From an uncultured Oscillospiraceae bacterium (lineage in GTDB: Bacteria; Bacillota; Clostridia; Oscillospirales; Oscillospiraceae): a DNA stretch of 64,000 bases. This document shows, piece by piece, positions 39,700-49,679 of the stretch. Every line of letters begins with the position of its first letter. Within the stretch, counting starts at the first letter, position 1. The notes beneath the pieces were generated by a model. It was given only the letters and a program-made list of their open reading frames with translations. It searched no databases and was not told where the DNA came from. Position numbers and translations under genes: made by a program. The stretch covers positions 62,001 through 126,000 of the forward strand of contig CANQVL010000004.1 of assembly GCA_947627285.1 (NCBI GenBank). Direction: 5' to 3'.

Positions 39700-41274
39700 T
39701 CAGGGATTTGAAAGGGAGAGGAGCGTTTCGGCGGTGAGGATGCCGTCAACGGCGGAGGAGGTTATGCCGCCGGAGTAGCCCGCGCCCTCGCCGCAGGGAA
39801 AGAGGCCGCGAACGGCGGATTGGCGGGTGCTGTCCCTGAGTATGCGCACCGGTGAGGAGCTTCGCGTCTCGGGGCCGGTGAGGACCGCGCCGGGGTCGGA
39901 AAAGATTGGTAGCCTTTTGGCAAACTCCGGCAGGGCCAGCTCCAGGGCGGAGGTTATTTTTTTGGGAAGGACGCCGTGGAGGTCTGAGTATTTTACGCCG
40001 GGGCGGAGGGTGGGCGCCACCGACGGGGCGGTGGAGCCGCCGAGGAAGGAGCCCACGGTCTGGGCGGGGGCGAGATATCCGCCGCCGGCGGCGTCAAAGG
40101 CGCGGCGCTCGATCTCCCGCTGCCACTCCACGCCGCCCAGGGCGCCTGGGTAGGGAAAATCCGAGGGGTCAAGCCCCACAAGAAGGGCGGAGTTGGCGTT
40201 TTCCCCGGCGCGCCCGGACCAGCTCATGCCGTTGGTGCAGACGCCGCCGGGCTCGGAGGAGGCGTTTACCACGTAACCGCCGGGGCACATACAGAAGGTG
40301 TACGCCGAGCCCGCGGAGGTGTGGCACACCAGCTTGTAGTCCGCCGCGCCCAGGGATTTAAGGCCCGCAAAGGAGCCGAATTGATACTTGTTCAGCGCCG
40401 CCTGGGAGTGCTCCGCGCGGACGCCCATGGCAAAGGGCTTGGGCTCCATGGGGACGCCCAGGGCGTGGAGGTATTCAAAGGTGTCCCTGGCGCTGTGCCC
40501 CACCGCCAGAATGAGGCTGTCGCAAACTATCTCCTCCGCGCCGTTCACCGTGACGCCGGCGACCCTGCCGCCGCGAAGGCGTATGCCGGTGAGGGCGGAC
40601 TCAAAGCGGACCTCGCCGCCGAGGGAGATTATTCTTTCACGCAGGTTTTTCACCACGGTCCTGAGTCTGTCCGTGCCCACGTGAGGCTTGGCGTCATACG
40701 CCACGCTCTCCTCCGCGCCGAACTCCACGAACCTTTCCAGGACCCAGCGGATGCGGGGGTCCCTGATGCCGGTGTTGAGCTTGCCGTCGGAGAAGGCCCC
40801 GGCGCCGCCCTCGCCGAACTGGACGTTGGAGGCGGGGTCAAGCGCGCCGGTCCCCCAGAAGTGCTCCACGTCCCGGACGCGGGCGTCCACGTCCCTGCCG
40901 CGCTCGAAAATTATGGGGCGGGCCCCGGCATACGCCAGAATGAGCCCCGCGAACATTCCCGCAGGACCGAATCCGGCTATCACGGGGCGTGAGCTCAGGC
41001 GGCTTTCGGCAGGGGGCGAGTAGGTATATTCCTCCGCCGCCGACGCTTTGGGGCCCGCGTTTTTCAAAACGGCGGCGTCCTCAGCGGCGGTCCTCACGTC
41101 GAGGGTGTAAAGTATCCTCACGTCACCCCGGCGGCGGGCGTCCACGGAGCGGCGGAGGAGCTTCATTTCGAGGATGTCGCCCTCGCGCACACGCAGCTCC
41201 CTCGCCGCCGCGCGAAGGAGCGCCGCCCTTGAGTCCTCCCGGGCGGGGAGGGATATGTCGCGCAGTCTGATCAC
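39700..41274 (-). CDS. FAD-dependent oxidoreductase (COG2509-type dehydrogenase)
   Basis: 524 residues. The first 90 residues are an added N-terminal domain (ARELRVREGDILEMKLLRRS), then the dinucleotide-binding start VIAGFGPAGMFAGLILAYAG. FGEGGAGAFSDGKLNTG and CMCPGGYVVNASSEPGG are typical of this uncharacterised flavoprotein family. Overlaps the next flavoprotein gene by 4 bp, so the two form an operon. Substrate unknown. Confidence 0.85.
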   Translation of the reverse strand: MIRLRDISLPAREDSRAALLRAAARELRVREGDILEMKLLRRSVDARRRGDVRILYTLDVRTAAEDAAVLKNAGPKASAAEEYTYSPPAESRLSSRPVIAGFGPAGMFAGLILAYAGARPIIFERGRDVDARVRDVEHFWGTGALDPASNVQFGEGGAGAFSDGKLNTGIRDPRIRWVLERFVEFGAEESVAYDAKPHVGTDRLRTVVKNLRERIISLGGEVRFESALTGIRLRGGRVAGVTVNGAEEIVCDSLILAVGHSARDTFEYLHALGVPMEPKPFAMGVRAEHSQAALNKYQFGSFAGLKSLGAADYKLVCHTSAGSAYTFCMCPGGYVVNASSEPGGVCTNGMSWSGRAGENANSALLVGLDPSDFPYPGALGGVEWQREIERRAFDAAGGGYLAPAQTVGSFLGGSTAPSVAPTLRPGVKYSDLHGVLPKKITSALELALPEFAKRLPIFSDPGAVLTGPETRSSSPVRILRDSTRQSAVRGLFPCGEGAGYSGGITSSAVDGILTAETLLSLSNP

Positions 41275-42470
41275 GGTCTGTCACCCAGCCTTCCCGCCAG
41301 CCTGCCGGAGCTCCACGCCCACTGGAGGTTGTAGCCGCCGCAGTCGCCGTCCACGTCCAGCACCTCGCCGCAGGCGAAAAGTCCGGGGACGAGGCGGCTT
41401 TCCAATGTGGCGGGGTCAAATTCACGTGTCCTTATGCCCCCGGCGGTGACCTGCGCGCCCTCCATGCCCATGCTGCCGGTGACACGCAGCTCCACGCGCT
41501 TCGCGGCGCGGGCGACGCGGTCCGTATCCGCGCGGGTGAGGGTCGAAACGGGCGCAGTCAGGGGGTATCCCAGGCGCGTGACCAGCGTCCTGCCCACCTT
41601 GTTGTGGAGCATACCCGTCAGCAGGTTCTCTGCGGTGAGGCGGGTGTTCCGGCGGGCGTCGAGCATATCCGCAAGCCCGTCAAGCGGCGTGACCGGGGCG
41701 AGGTCCAGGCATATGACGCAGTCGGGGCAGGTCACCGCCGCGCGGGAGACCTCAAATATCGCGGGGCCGGATACGCCGTAGTCGGTAAACTGTACCTCGC
41801 CGGAGCTCTCGGCGACGGTCCTGCCGCGGCTCATTACCCTCACCGCCGCCGGAGCGCGCACGCCCTTGAGCGGGCGGGTGAAGGAGTTGTCGGTCTTGAG
41901 CTGAACGAGGGAGGGGCTGAGCCTTGTGCGGGTGTGACCCAGGCGCTCCAGAAGGAGGTAACCGGACTCACTGCCGCCGGCGGCGGTCCCCGCGGCTCCT
42001 CCGGCGGAGACGATGACGTTTTGGGCGTGAAGCTCCCCGCCGTCGGAGACGACACGAAAGCCGCCGGCCTCGGGGCGTATCTCCCGAACGCAAACGCCGC
42101 AGCGGAGCTGCGCGCCCGCCTCGGACGCGGCAAAGCGCAGCACATCTACAACGCTCCCCGCCTGGTCCGATAGGGGGTAGACCCTGCCCGAGGGCTCGGA
42201 GACGGTGATGAGCCCCAGTGAGCGGAAAAAGGCGAGGGTGTCCTCCACGCCGAAGGCTGTCAGGGCGGGGAGCACGAAGTCCGGCTCCTCCCCGTGGTAA
42301 TGCTCCGGGCCCATGTTCAGATTCGTAAGGTTACAGCGCCCGTTTCCGGTGACGGCGAGCTTCCTGCCCACTCGCGGGGCGCGCTCAAGGACGGCGGCGC
42401 TTCCGCGCCCCGCCGCCTCGACCGCCGCCGCCAGCCCCGAGGCACCCGCGCCGATGATGACGGTATCCAT
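41271..42470 (-). CDS. NAD(P)/FAD-dependent oxidoreductase, HI0933/BaiN family
   Basis: 399 residues. VIIGAGASGLAAAVEAAGRG (FAD), GRKLAVTGNGRCNLTNLN, and a C-terminal GLFACGEVLDVDGDCGGYNL are family hallmarks. ATG at 42470 follows GGAGGTATTTAT; the longer frame has no such site. BaiN reduces bile-acid intermediates, but most members are uncharacterised, so no substrate is given. Confidence 0.88.
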   Translation of the reverse strand: MDTVIIGAGASGLAAAVEAAGRGSAAVLERAPRVGRKLAVTGNGRCNLTNLNMGPEHYHGEEPDFVLPALTAFGVEDTLAFFRSLGLITVSEPSGRVYPLSDQAGSVVDVLRFAASEAGAQLRCGVCVREIRPEAGGFRVVSDGGELHAQNVIVSAGGAAGTAAGGSESGYLLLERLGHTRTRLSPSLVQLKTDNSFTRPLKGVRAPAAVRVMSRGRTVAESSGEVQFTDYGVSGPAIFEVSRAAVTCPDCVICLDLAPVTPLDGLADMLDARRNTRLTAENLLTGMLHNKVGRTLVTRLGYPLTAPVSTLTRADTDRVARAAKRVELRVTGSMGMEGAQVTAGGIRTREFDPATLESRLVPGLFACGEVLDVDGDCGGYNLQWAWSSGRLAGRLGDRP

Positions 42471-42550
42471 ATAAATACCTCCGATGCTTATTGCGTAAAT
42501 TATACGCCAAAACCGCGAGGTTGACAAGTATGGACATACGTGGGAAATAA

Positions 42551-42669
42551 GGGTATAATATCCGCAAAGCGGATATTATACATGATTTAAGCCGTTTTTC
42601 TCCCCGGCTTCGCCGGGAACCGAAAAACACGGCGAATATACCACAAAATCAAAGATTTTGTGGTATAAT
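42551..42669 (+). repeat. Family B structured repeat, copy 2, with outward promoter
   Basis: Hairpin GTATAATATCCGC / GCGGATATTATAC, central stem GCCGTTTTTC...GAAAAACACGGC around CCCCGGC-TTC-GCCGGG, and third hairpin TACCACAAAATC-AAA-GATTTTGTGGTA, which ends in TGGTATAAT (-10 at 42664-42669). The start of trmO is 30 bp downstream. The inner stem of the third hairpin differs from copies 1 and 3 but still pairs. Confidence 0.8.
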
Positions 42670-42698
42670 ACCGTCAATACTCAAAAGGGGGCTTTACG

Positions 42699-43388
42699 GT
42701 GGCGGAAAATGTGCCGTTTCAGGTCATAGCGCGGCTGCGGTGCGGGTTCACGTCCAAATTCGGCGTGCCCAGGCAGAGCGGGCTTGCGGAGAAGGTCAGG
42801 GCGCTGGTGGTATTTGAGCCGGAATTCAGGAGCGCCGACGCGCTCAGGGGGATAGAGGGCTTTTCGCACCTTTGGCTCATATGGGGCTTTGACCGGGTGC
42901 GGCGGGAGGGCTGGTCGCCCACGGTGCGCCCGCCGAGGCTGGGCGGCAACAGGCGCGTCGGGGTATTCGCCACGCGCTCCCCCTTCCGCCCCAACCCCAT
43001 CGGGCTCTCCTGCGTCAGGCTCCTGGGGGTGGACGGCGAGCGTCCGGAGGGGCCCGCTCTCGTCGTGGCGGGGGCGGATATGACGGACGGGACGCCCATA
43101 TTCGACATAAAGCCCTACCTGCCCTACGCCGACTGCCGACCCGACGCCCTGGGCGGCTACACCGACGCCCTCCCGGAGAGAAGGCTGGAGGTGGACTTCC
43201 CGCCGGCGCTTCAAAATAAGCTCCCCGCCGAGACGCTGGAGGCGCTTTCGGAGATACTCTCCCACGACCCGCGTCCCTCCTATCAGGAGGACCCGCAGAG
43301 GGATTACGGGCTGGAATACGGGGGCTTTGACGTGAAATTTCGTGTCTCAGACGGGACGCTCCGCGTATTTGATGTTTTAACGAAATAG
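42699..43388 (+). CDS. trmO: tRNA (t6A37) methyltransferase TrmO/TsaA-like
   Basis: 229 residues. The TsaA-like barrel is residues 1-140: FTSKFGVPRQSGLAEKVRAL, FSHLWLIWGFDR, ATRSPFRPNPIGLSCVRLLG and FDIKPYLPYADC are all family motifs. TrmO uses SAM to methylate N6-threonylcarbamoyladenosine at position 37. The C-terminal 80 residues are the usual extension. GTG start at 42699 behind AAAAGGGGGC. Confidence 0.9.
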   Translation: MAENVPFQVIARLRCGFTSKFGVPRQSGLAEKVRALVVFEPEFRSADALRGIEGFSHLWLIWGFDRVRREGWSPTVRPPRLGGNRRVGVFATRSPFRPNPIGLSCVRLLGVDGERPEGPALVVAGADMTDGTPIFDIKPYLPYADCRPDALGGYTDALPERRLEVDFPPALQNKLPAETLEALSEILSHDPRPSYQEDPQRDYGLEYGGFDVKFRVSDGTLRVFDVLTK

Positions 43389-43502
43389 TCTTCGATAGGA
43401 AGATTTGACCGAAAAGTGTCGAAACTTTGTCTCTTTTTTGTACCCACTTCTGTCGGCGGTTGTGGTAAGATAGATGTACCAAAACAATTGGAGGAAAAAC
43501 CT

Positions 43503-44462
<960 letters not shown>

Positions 44463-44479
44463 TTGGCAAAATAAAACGC

Positions 44480-44503
44480 TGCCCTCCCCCAGTCGGGGGA
44501 GGG
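44480..44503 (+). terminator. Terminator-like hairpin after prs
   Basis: GCCCTCCCCC-AGTC-GGGGGAGGGC, 17 bp after the stop. Confidence 0.75.
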
Positions 44504-44511
44504 CGAATTTT

Positions 44512-44691
44512 CAAGTAAAAAAGGCATAGCCTTTTTTACTTGAAAAAGGGGAAACGTGCGGAGGAAAATAATGAATTTTGCGAAATTCATTATTTTCCTC
44601 CTGCCGTCGCGCTGCGCGCGTGACCCGAAGGGTCACACACTTGCGCGACAAAAGGTGATTTTTCCGACGTACATGCCGCCGGAAAAATATT
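44512..44691 (+). repeat. Family A structured repeat, copy 3
   Basis: E hairpin CAAGTAAAAAAGGC-ATA-GCCTTTTTTACTTG (arms 44512 on), linker GGGGAAACGTGC, variable palindrome GGAGGAAAATAATGAATTT (44560-44578), loop TGCG (CGCA on the other strand), exact reverse arm 44583-44601, module B with TGACCCGAAGGGTCA, and module A ending CCGGAAAAATATT. Located after prs. Confidence 0.82.
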
Positions 44692-44752
44692 GGATTTTGA
44701 GTTTTTCGGCTGACTGCCCCTGGTTGGAGGGAGGGCGAATTGGTAAATAAGT

Positions 44753-45340
44753 ATGTTTTTTAAGAAAGCTTCAAATATTGACTGGATAGTTGTGTTCCTG
44801 GGGAATCCGGGAGTGAAATATGAGATGACGCGGCACAACGCGGGGTTCCTCACCGCCGGGGCGTTTGAAAAAAAGCACGGCGTGAGCATTGACCGGGCAA
44901 AGCACAAGTCGCTCACCGCCGTCTGCGACATTGGCGGCAGCAGGGTGCTTTTGATGAAGCCCCAGACCTTTATGAACCTCTCGGGCGACGCGGCGGCGGA
45001 CGCCATGCGGTTTTACAAGGTGCCGCTGGAGCGCGTCTTAGTGGTGTCCGACGACGTACACCTGGACCTGGGCAGGCTGCGTGTGCGGCCCTCGGGCTCT
45101 GCTGGAGGGCACAACGGACTGCGGGACATCATCGCCAAGTGCGGCGGCGAGGGCTTCCCCCGGGTGCGGCTGGGCGTGGGCGCGGTCCCGCCGGAGAGGG
45201 AGCTGGTGGACTGGGTGCTCTCCGTGTTCCGCAACGAGGACGCGGAGGAGATACTCCGCGCCGCCCAGCGCGCCGCCGACGCGGTGGAGTGCGTCATACT
45301 CCACGGCGTGGAGCGGGCGATGAACCAATATAACGGATAA
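44753..45340 (+). CDS. pth: Peptidyl-tRNA hydrolase
   Basis: 195 residues. VFLGNPGVKYEMTRHNAGF contains the catalytic His, LLMKPQTFMNLSGDA and SDDVHLDLGRLRVRPSGSAG then GHNGL follow in order. Frees peptidyl-tRNAs that fall off ribosomes. Possible fusion of a short N-terminal extension (MFFKKASNID). Ends just before two hairpins. Confidence 0.95.
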   Translation: MFFKKASNIDWIVVFLGNPGVKYEMTRHNAGFLTAGAFEKKHGVSIDRAKHKSLTAVCDIGGSRVLLMKPQTFMNLSGDAAADAMRFYKVPLERVLVVSDDVHLDLGRLRVRPSGSAGGHNGLRDIIAKCGGEGFPRVRLGVGAVPPERELVDWVLSVFRNEDAEEILRAAQRAADAVECVILHGVERAMNQYNG

Positions 45341-45344
45341 GAAA

Positions 45345-45420
45345 TCGACAAAGACCGATGGTCTTTGTCGACAGGGGGTTGTGAAAAAGCTGAGCCCCGC
45401 TTTTTCACAACCCTGTTTTA
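45345..45420 (+). terminator. Two hairpins between convergent pth and XRE membrane gene
   Basis: First stem TCGACAAAGACC / GGTCTTTGTCGA (45345-45371). Second stem GGGTTGTGAAAAAGC / GCTTTTTCACAACCC (45376-45413) followed by TGTTTTATTT; it can serve either strand. Confidence 0.82.
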
Positions 45421-46653
45421 TTTCTCCCTCTTGAGGAGATAGACGAGCAGTACGGCGGCGGCTTCGGCGAAGTATACCGCCATGAAGACGGAATTCAGGG
45501 CGGACTGGCGGGCGAAAAACTGGCGGAAGTCGTCGTGGGTGTACACGGTGATGGGGAGCGCCGAGCCCGCGCTTACGGTGTAATTTATCCGTTCAACGTC
45601 GCTGTTGCGCTGGACGAAGGTGAGCAGGACGTTGCCGTCGCTGTCGGTTATGGTCCTTTTCAGCGCCTCGTCCTCGCTTATGGGACTGCCGTCCCCGTCC
45701 AAATAATAGTCGGGCTCCGGCGCGGCGTTGTACCAGGGGTCCGGGACGTCTGTCTCCACGAACTCAAGGAAGCTCTCGTAGTCCTCAAAGACGGCGCCGC
45801 GAAGCAGGAAATCAGATTCTGTGACGGCGGAATTTGCCAAAGCGGTGAGAGTGAGGAGGCCGGCGAGCGACGCGGCGCAGATGTTCTGGAGGCGGATATT
45901 TTTCCGGCGAATGCCGGCTTCACGTTCGGTGAGGGTGAGGACGCCCTTTTTAATGAGGCGGGTGTTGACAAGGCGGCACGCCGCGCCGCAGATGAGGAGC
46001 GCAGTCGCCGCGCCAATGGCGCCATACAGGAGCAGACTGCCCGCGGTCACGCCCAGGTAAGCGTCCACAAAGGCCATGGGCAGGGTGAAGCCCAGAAAGC
46101 CCGAGGTCAGGGCGAAGGAGAGCTCCGCAAGGCGCAGGGCGTCCCGCTTAAAGGAGGAGGCGTCAGATTCCTCCCAGTCCACGCTGAGAAATGCCCTGTC
46201 CAAAAACACCGCCTGGAGGACCGCGCCCGCCACATAGAAGGCGGCTCCCAGATAAAAGCCCAGCGTCGCCCGCAGAAAGGCGAAGTTGCAGATGAGCGCC
46301 GCGATGAGCCCCAGCGCCGAGACGCCGGCGGCGATGAGAGAGCGGGTCCTGAATCGGGACATGGCGGACCTTAAAAGTCTCCGCCGCTCCCGCTCGCCCT
46401 TTGCCGTGACCTCTGGCGCGGCTGTCCCGCCCTCGCCGGCGGCGCTTCTCTGCCCGCGCAAAAGCTCGTCGCAGGTGACGCCGAAGATCTCCGCTATCAC
46501 GGGGATCAGCGATAGGTCCGGCGCGCCCTCGTCCGTCTCCCACCGGCTGACGGTCTTGTCCGACACCCCAAGCCTCTCGGCGAGCTCCCTCTGGGTCATG
46601 CCGTTTGCCCTGCGAAGGGCGGCGATAAAGCCGCCTATGGTTTTCTTTTCCAT
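45418..46653 (-). CDS. XRE-family regulator fused to a membrane domain
   Basis: 411 residues. HTH at about 4-62 (FIAALRRANGMTQRELAERL, SDKTVSRWETDEGAPDLSL), a basic linker, then about six membrane helices and an extracytoplasmic segment (about 300-380, with YNAAPEPDYYLDGDGS). ATG at 46653 has GGAGG upstream. The design suggests a membrane-tethered repressor that senses an outside or envelope signal; the signal is not known. Single gene. Confidence 0.85.
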   Translation of the reverse strand: MEKKTIGGFIAALRRANGMTQRELAERLGVSDKTVSRWETDEGAPDLSLIPVIAEIFGVTCDELLRGQRSAAGEGGTAAPEVTAKGERERRRLLRSAMSRFRTRSLIAAGVSALGLIAALICNFAFLRATLGFYLGAAFYVAGAVLQAVFLDRAFLSVDWEESDASSFKRDALRLAELSFALTSGFLGFTLPMAFVDAYLGVTAGSLLLYGAIGAATALLICGAACRLVNTRLIKKGVLTLTEREAGIRRKNIRLQNICAASLAGLLTLTALANSAVTESDFLLRGAVFEDYESFLEFVETDVPDPWYNAAPEPDYYLDGDGSPISEDEALKRTITDSDGNVLLTFVQRNSDVERINYTVSAGSALPITVYTHDDFRQFFARQSALNSVFMAVYFAEAAAVLLVYLLKREK

Positions 46654-46764
46654 TTTACGCACCTCCGTGCCAATAATCGGGATCGCTCCCGTCGCACTAA
46701 CTCTAAGATAACGGGAGAGAGAAATACACCCCGAAGGCACGGAATCTCTCTCAAATTCCGAGAA

Positions 46765-47919
46765 TCACGCCTGTCGGGGCCGGTTCAGAGCATTAAGGAG
46801 GGCGGCGCGGTCGTTTTTCAGCCTGCCGAGGGTGACCTCCACGGCGAGATCGCGAAGGGCGGCGCCGATCTCCGGGCCCCGCAGACCCGCCTCGGCGGCG
46901 TCGCTCCCCGTGACGGCAAGCTGTGAGGGGCGGACGCACCGGGCGCTGTCCACAGCCGCCCTCGCCTGTTCGTAAGCGCCCCGGGCGGCGCAGGCGGCAA
47001 GGACCGAACCGTCCGTGTGGTCCACAAGCGCCAGGAGGATACCGTCGGCGTCCGGCACTTTCCCGGTGGGAAAGAGCTTTTCCGCCTCGGAGGCGAGCTT
47101 GATGTCAGCGGACGTGGCGCGAAGCTCACGGAGGAGCCCGCCGGAGCTTTGGCAAAGCCCCAGATCCCGGCAAAGGACGGCGAACACGGCAAGCCTCAGC
47201 TCCCCCGGCGCGGCGCGCAGAGGCTCAAGCCCAGTTTTTTTTGCCGGCGCTGACATAAAGCGGCTCAAAAGTCCATATTCTATCATATGTCCCGCGTACT
47301 CGGGCCTGGGGGACAGCAGGGTCTTTGAAAGCTCCGAATGTACCCGCTCGGCGGAGAGCTTCTCCGCGTTGGGGGCGAGCCTCTTAATCGCCGCCAGGGT
47401 ATTCTCCTCTATCTCAAAGCCCAGCCCGGCGGAGAAGCGCACCGCCCGCAGCATTCTCAGGGCGTCCTCGGTGAAGCGTTCCTCCGGGTCGCCCACACAG
47501 CGTATGACGCCGCGCCTCAGGTCCTCCCTGCCGCCGAAAAGGTCGATTATCTCCCCGTCCGCGCCCATAGCCATGGCGTTGACGGTGAAATCCCGGCGGC
47601 GAAGGTCCTCCCGGAGCTCCGTCACAAATTCCACGCTCTCGGGCTTTCTCCCGTCCAGGTACTCCCCGTCCCTGCGGAAGGTGGTGACCTCGGCGGCGCC
47701 GCCGGGAAGGAGAACGGTGACGGTGCCGTATTTTACGCCGGTGGGGGCGGTCCTCTCAAAGAGCCGCGACGTCTCCTCCACCGTGGCGGAGGTGGCAACG
47801 TCCCAGTCGTGGGGCTGCGCGCCCAGGAGCGTGTCGCGCACGCACCCGCCCACGGCGTAGGCGCGAAAGCCCGCCCCCCGCAGACGCGTTAATATCCGGA
47901 CTATATACTCCGGCATCAT
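46765..47919 (-). CDS. cca: CCA-adding enzyme / tRNA nucleotidyltransferase
   Basis: 384 residues. Nucleotidyltransferase motif YAVGGCVRDTLLG with the metal-binding DWDVAT, then RRRDFTVNAMAMG, EERFTEDALRMLRAVRFSAG and the basic neck region. Adds or repairs the CCA end; both tRNAs in this window lack an encoded CCA, so this activity is needed. Starts MMPEY; either Met may be used. Confidence 0.93.
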   Translation of the reverse strand: MMPEYIVRILTRLRGAGFRAYAVGGCVRDTLLGAQPHDWDVATSATVEETSRLFERTAPTGVKYGTVTVLLPGGAAEVTTFRRDGEYLDGRKPESVEFVTELREDLRRRDFTVNAMAMGADGEIIDLFGGREDLRRGVIRCVGDPEERFTEDALRMLRAVRFSAGLGFEIEENTLAAIKRLAPNAEKLSAERVHSELSKTLLSPRPEYAGHMIEYGLLSRFMSAPAKKTGLEPLRAAPGELRLAVFAVLCRDLGLCQSSGGLLRELRATSADIKLASEAEKLFPTGKVPDADGILLALVDHTDGSVLAACAARGAYEQARAAVDSARCVRPSQLAVTGSDAAEAGLRGPEIGAALRDLAVEVTLGRLKNDRAALLNALNRPRQA

Positions 47920-47968
47920 ACTTCGTCACCCCTTTTTTAACCAATTCCCACAAAAAATCAAATTAATG

Positions 47969-47997
47969 TTGTATTTGCCCTCATATTGTATTATAAT
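47969..47997 (+). promoter_or_regulatory. murC promoter
   Basis: TTGTAT (47969-47974), 17-bp spacer, TATAAT (47992-47997). Confidence 0.65.
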
Positions 47998-48040
47998 AAT
48001 TTGGCGTTTGAATTTCAATCTTTTTCTTATCGGAGCGGTT

Positions 48041-49441
48041 ATGGACAGAATTGCCGAGCTTGAAAAGCTGATACTTGAAAAGCGGCGCTGCCACCTCATA
48101 GGTATCGGCGGCGTATCCATGTCCCCATTGGCAAAGGTGCTCTTTGACAGGGGCGTACCCGTCACGGGCTCAGACATCAACAACAGCGACACCGTGAAGG
48201 ACCTGCGGTCCCAGGGGATCACCATACACATAGGCCACAGGAGCGAGAACGTCCTGGGAGCCGCCTTTGTCATTCGCACCGCCGCCGCCAGGGAGGACAA
48301 CCCGGAGGTGGAGTACGCCAGGGACAACGGCATACCCGTCTTTGAGCGGGCGGAGGCGTGGGGCGTAATAATGCGCCACTACAAAAACGCCCTGTGCATC
48401 TCCGGCACCCACGGGAAGACCACCACCACCTCCATGTGTACCCACATACTCATGGCGGCGAACATGGACCCCACCGTTATGATCGGCGGGACGCTGGCGC
48501 TTCTCCACGCGGGCTACCGCGTGGGCAAGGGGGACACAATAGTTTTGGAGTCCTGCGAGTATTATAACTCCTTTTTGAGCTTTTTCCCCACCGTCGCCGT
48601 TATACTTGACATTGAGGCGGACCACCTGGACTTCTTCAAGGACCTGGAGGACGTGAAAAAGTCCTTCCGCGCCTTCGCCAACCTCGTCCCCGTGCCCGAC
48701 GGGGTGGTGATAGCCAACATCGACGACAAAAACACCATGGACGCCATTGACGGCATACGCCGGCGGGTGGTGACCTTCGGCTTCTCCCCCCGCGCCGACA
48801 TCAGGGCGAAAAACCTGGTGGTGGAGGACGGCGTCAGCAAATTTGACGTGATATACAAGATGAAGACCTACTGCCGCGTTGAGCTCGCCATACCCGGCGT
48901 CCACAACGTGAAAAACGCCCTCGCCGCCGCCGCTGCCGCCATAGAGCTGGGCATACCCGGCGAGGCGGTCACACGCGGGCTCAAGGCGTTTCGCGGCGCG
49001 GCGCGAAGATTCGAGTTCAAGGGGACGGTAAACGGCGCGCGGGTGTACGACGACTACGCCCACCACCCCGGCGAGCTCAACGCCCTCATGGACGCGGTGC
49101 GCTCCATCACCGACGGGCGGGTGGTGCTGGCCTTCCAGCCCCACACCTATTCCCGCACAAAGGCGCTGTTTGACGACTTCGCCGAGGCTCTGAAGCGCGC
49201 CGACAAGGTGTATCTTGCGGAGATCTACGCCGCGCGGGAGCGCAACACCATAGGCATCTCATCCGCCGACCTCGCCGCCGCCATTCCGGGCGCCGTGTTC
49301 TGCCCCACCTTTGAGGACCTGACGGAGCGCCTGCGCGCCGAGGCCCACCCAGGCGACGTGATCCTCACAGTCGGCGCCGGCAACATCTACACCATCTGCG
49401 ACAGCCTGACAGAGAAAACCGCGCAGACAGTGAGCAAATAA
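48041..49441 (+). CDS. murC: UDP-N-acetylmuramate-L-alanine ligase
   Basis: 466 residues. CHLIGIGGVSMSPLAKVL is the N-terminal UDP-binding motif, ISGTHGKTTTTSM the ATP P-loop, ILDIEADHLDFF and RFEFKGTVNGARVYDDYAHH then HPGELNA the Mur-ligase motifs. Adds L-Ala to UDP-MurNAc in peptidoglycan synthesis. ATG at 48041; the longer frame upstream runs through the promoter. Confidence 0.94.
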   Translation: MDRIAELEKLILEKRRCHLIGIGGVSMSPLAKVLFDRGVPVTGSDINNSDTVKDLRSQGITIHIGHRSENVLGAAFVIRTAAAREDNPEVEYARDNGIPVFERAEAWGVIMRHYKNALCISGTHGKTTTTSMCTHILMAANMDPTVMIGGTLALLHAGYRVGKGDTIVLESCEYYNSFLSFFPTVAVILDIEADHLDFFKDLEDVKKSFRAFANLVPVPDGVVIANIDDKNTMDAIDGIRRRVVTFGFSPRADIRAKNLVVEDGVSKFDVIYKMKTYCRVELAIPGVHNVKNALAAAAAAIELGIPGEAVTRGLKAFRGAARRFEFKGTVNGARVYDDYAHHPGELNALMDAVRSITDGRVVLAFQPHTYSRTKALFDDFAEALKRADKVYLAEIYAARERNTIGISSADLAAAIPGAVFCPTFEDLTERLRAEAHPGDVILTVGAGNIYTICDSLTEKTAQTVSK

Positions 49442-49463
49442 TCAGTCAAAAAACTCAAAGTCA

Positions 49464-49641
49464 AATATTTTTCCGGCGGCATGTACGTCGGAAAAATCAC
49501 CTTATGTCGCGCAAGTGTGTGACCCTTCGGGTCACGCGCGCAGCGCGACGGCAGGAAAAAATTTATGAATTTCGCAAAATTCATAAATTTTTCCCGCACG
49601 TTTCCCCTTTGTCAAAAAAGGGCACAGCCCTTTTTTGACAA
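49464..49641 (-). repeat. Family A structured repeat, copy 4
   Basis: Between convergent murC and a ferritin-like gene. Module A TTTTTCCGGCGGCATGTACG, module B with TGACCCTTCGGGTCA, variable palindrome GGAAAAAATTTATGAATTT (49554-49572), loop CGCA, reverse arm 49577-49594 (one T shorter), linker CGCACGTTTCCCCTTT, E hairpin GTCAAAAAAGGGC-ACA-GCCCTTTTTTGAC. Confidence 0.84.
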
Positions 49642-49644
49642 GCT

Positions 49645-49679
49645 AAAAATCCGGGGCGGCTTTTGCCGCCCCGGATTTT
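49645..49679 (-). terminator. Terminator of the ferritin-like gene
   Basis: AAAATCCGGGGCGGC and GCCGCCCCGGATTTT arms adjoining the stop codon. Confidence 0.85.

Noticed and set aside
45418..46653. Sensor kinase or MerR-type reading of the membrane regulator
   Set aside because: The N-terminal domain is a plain XRE HTH and no kinase motifs are present.
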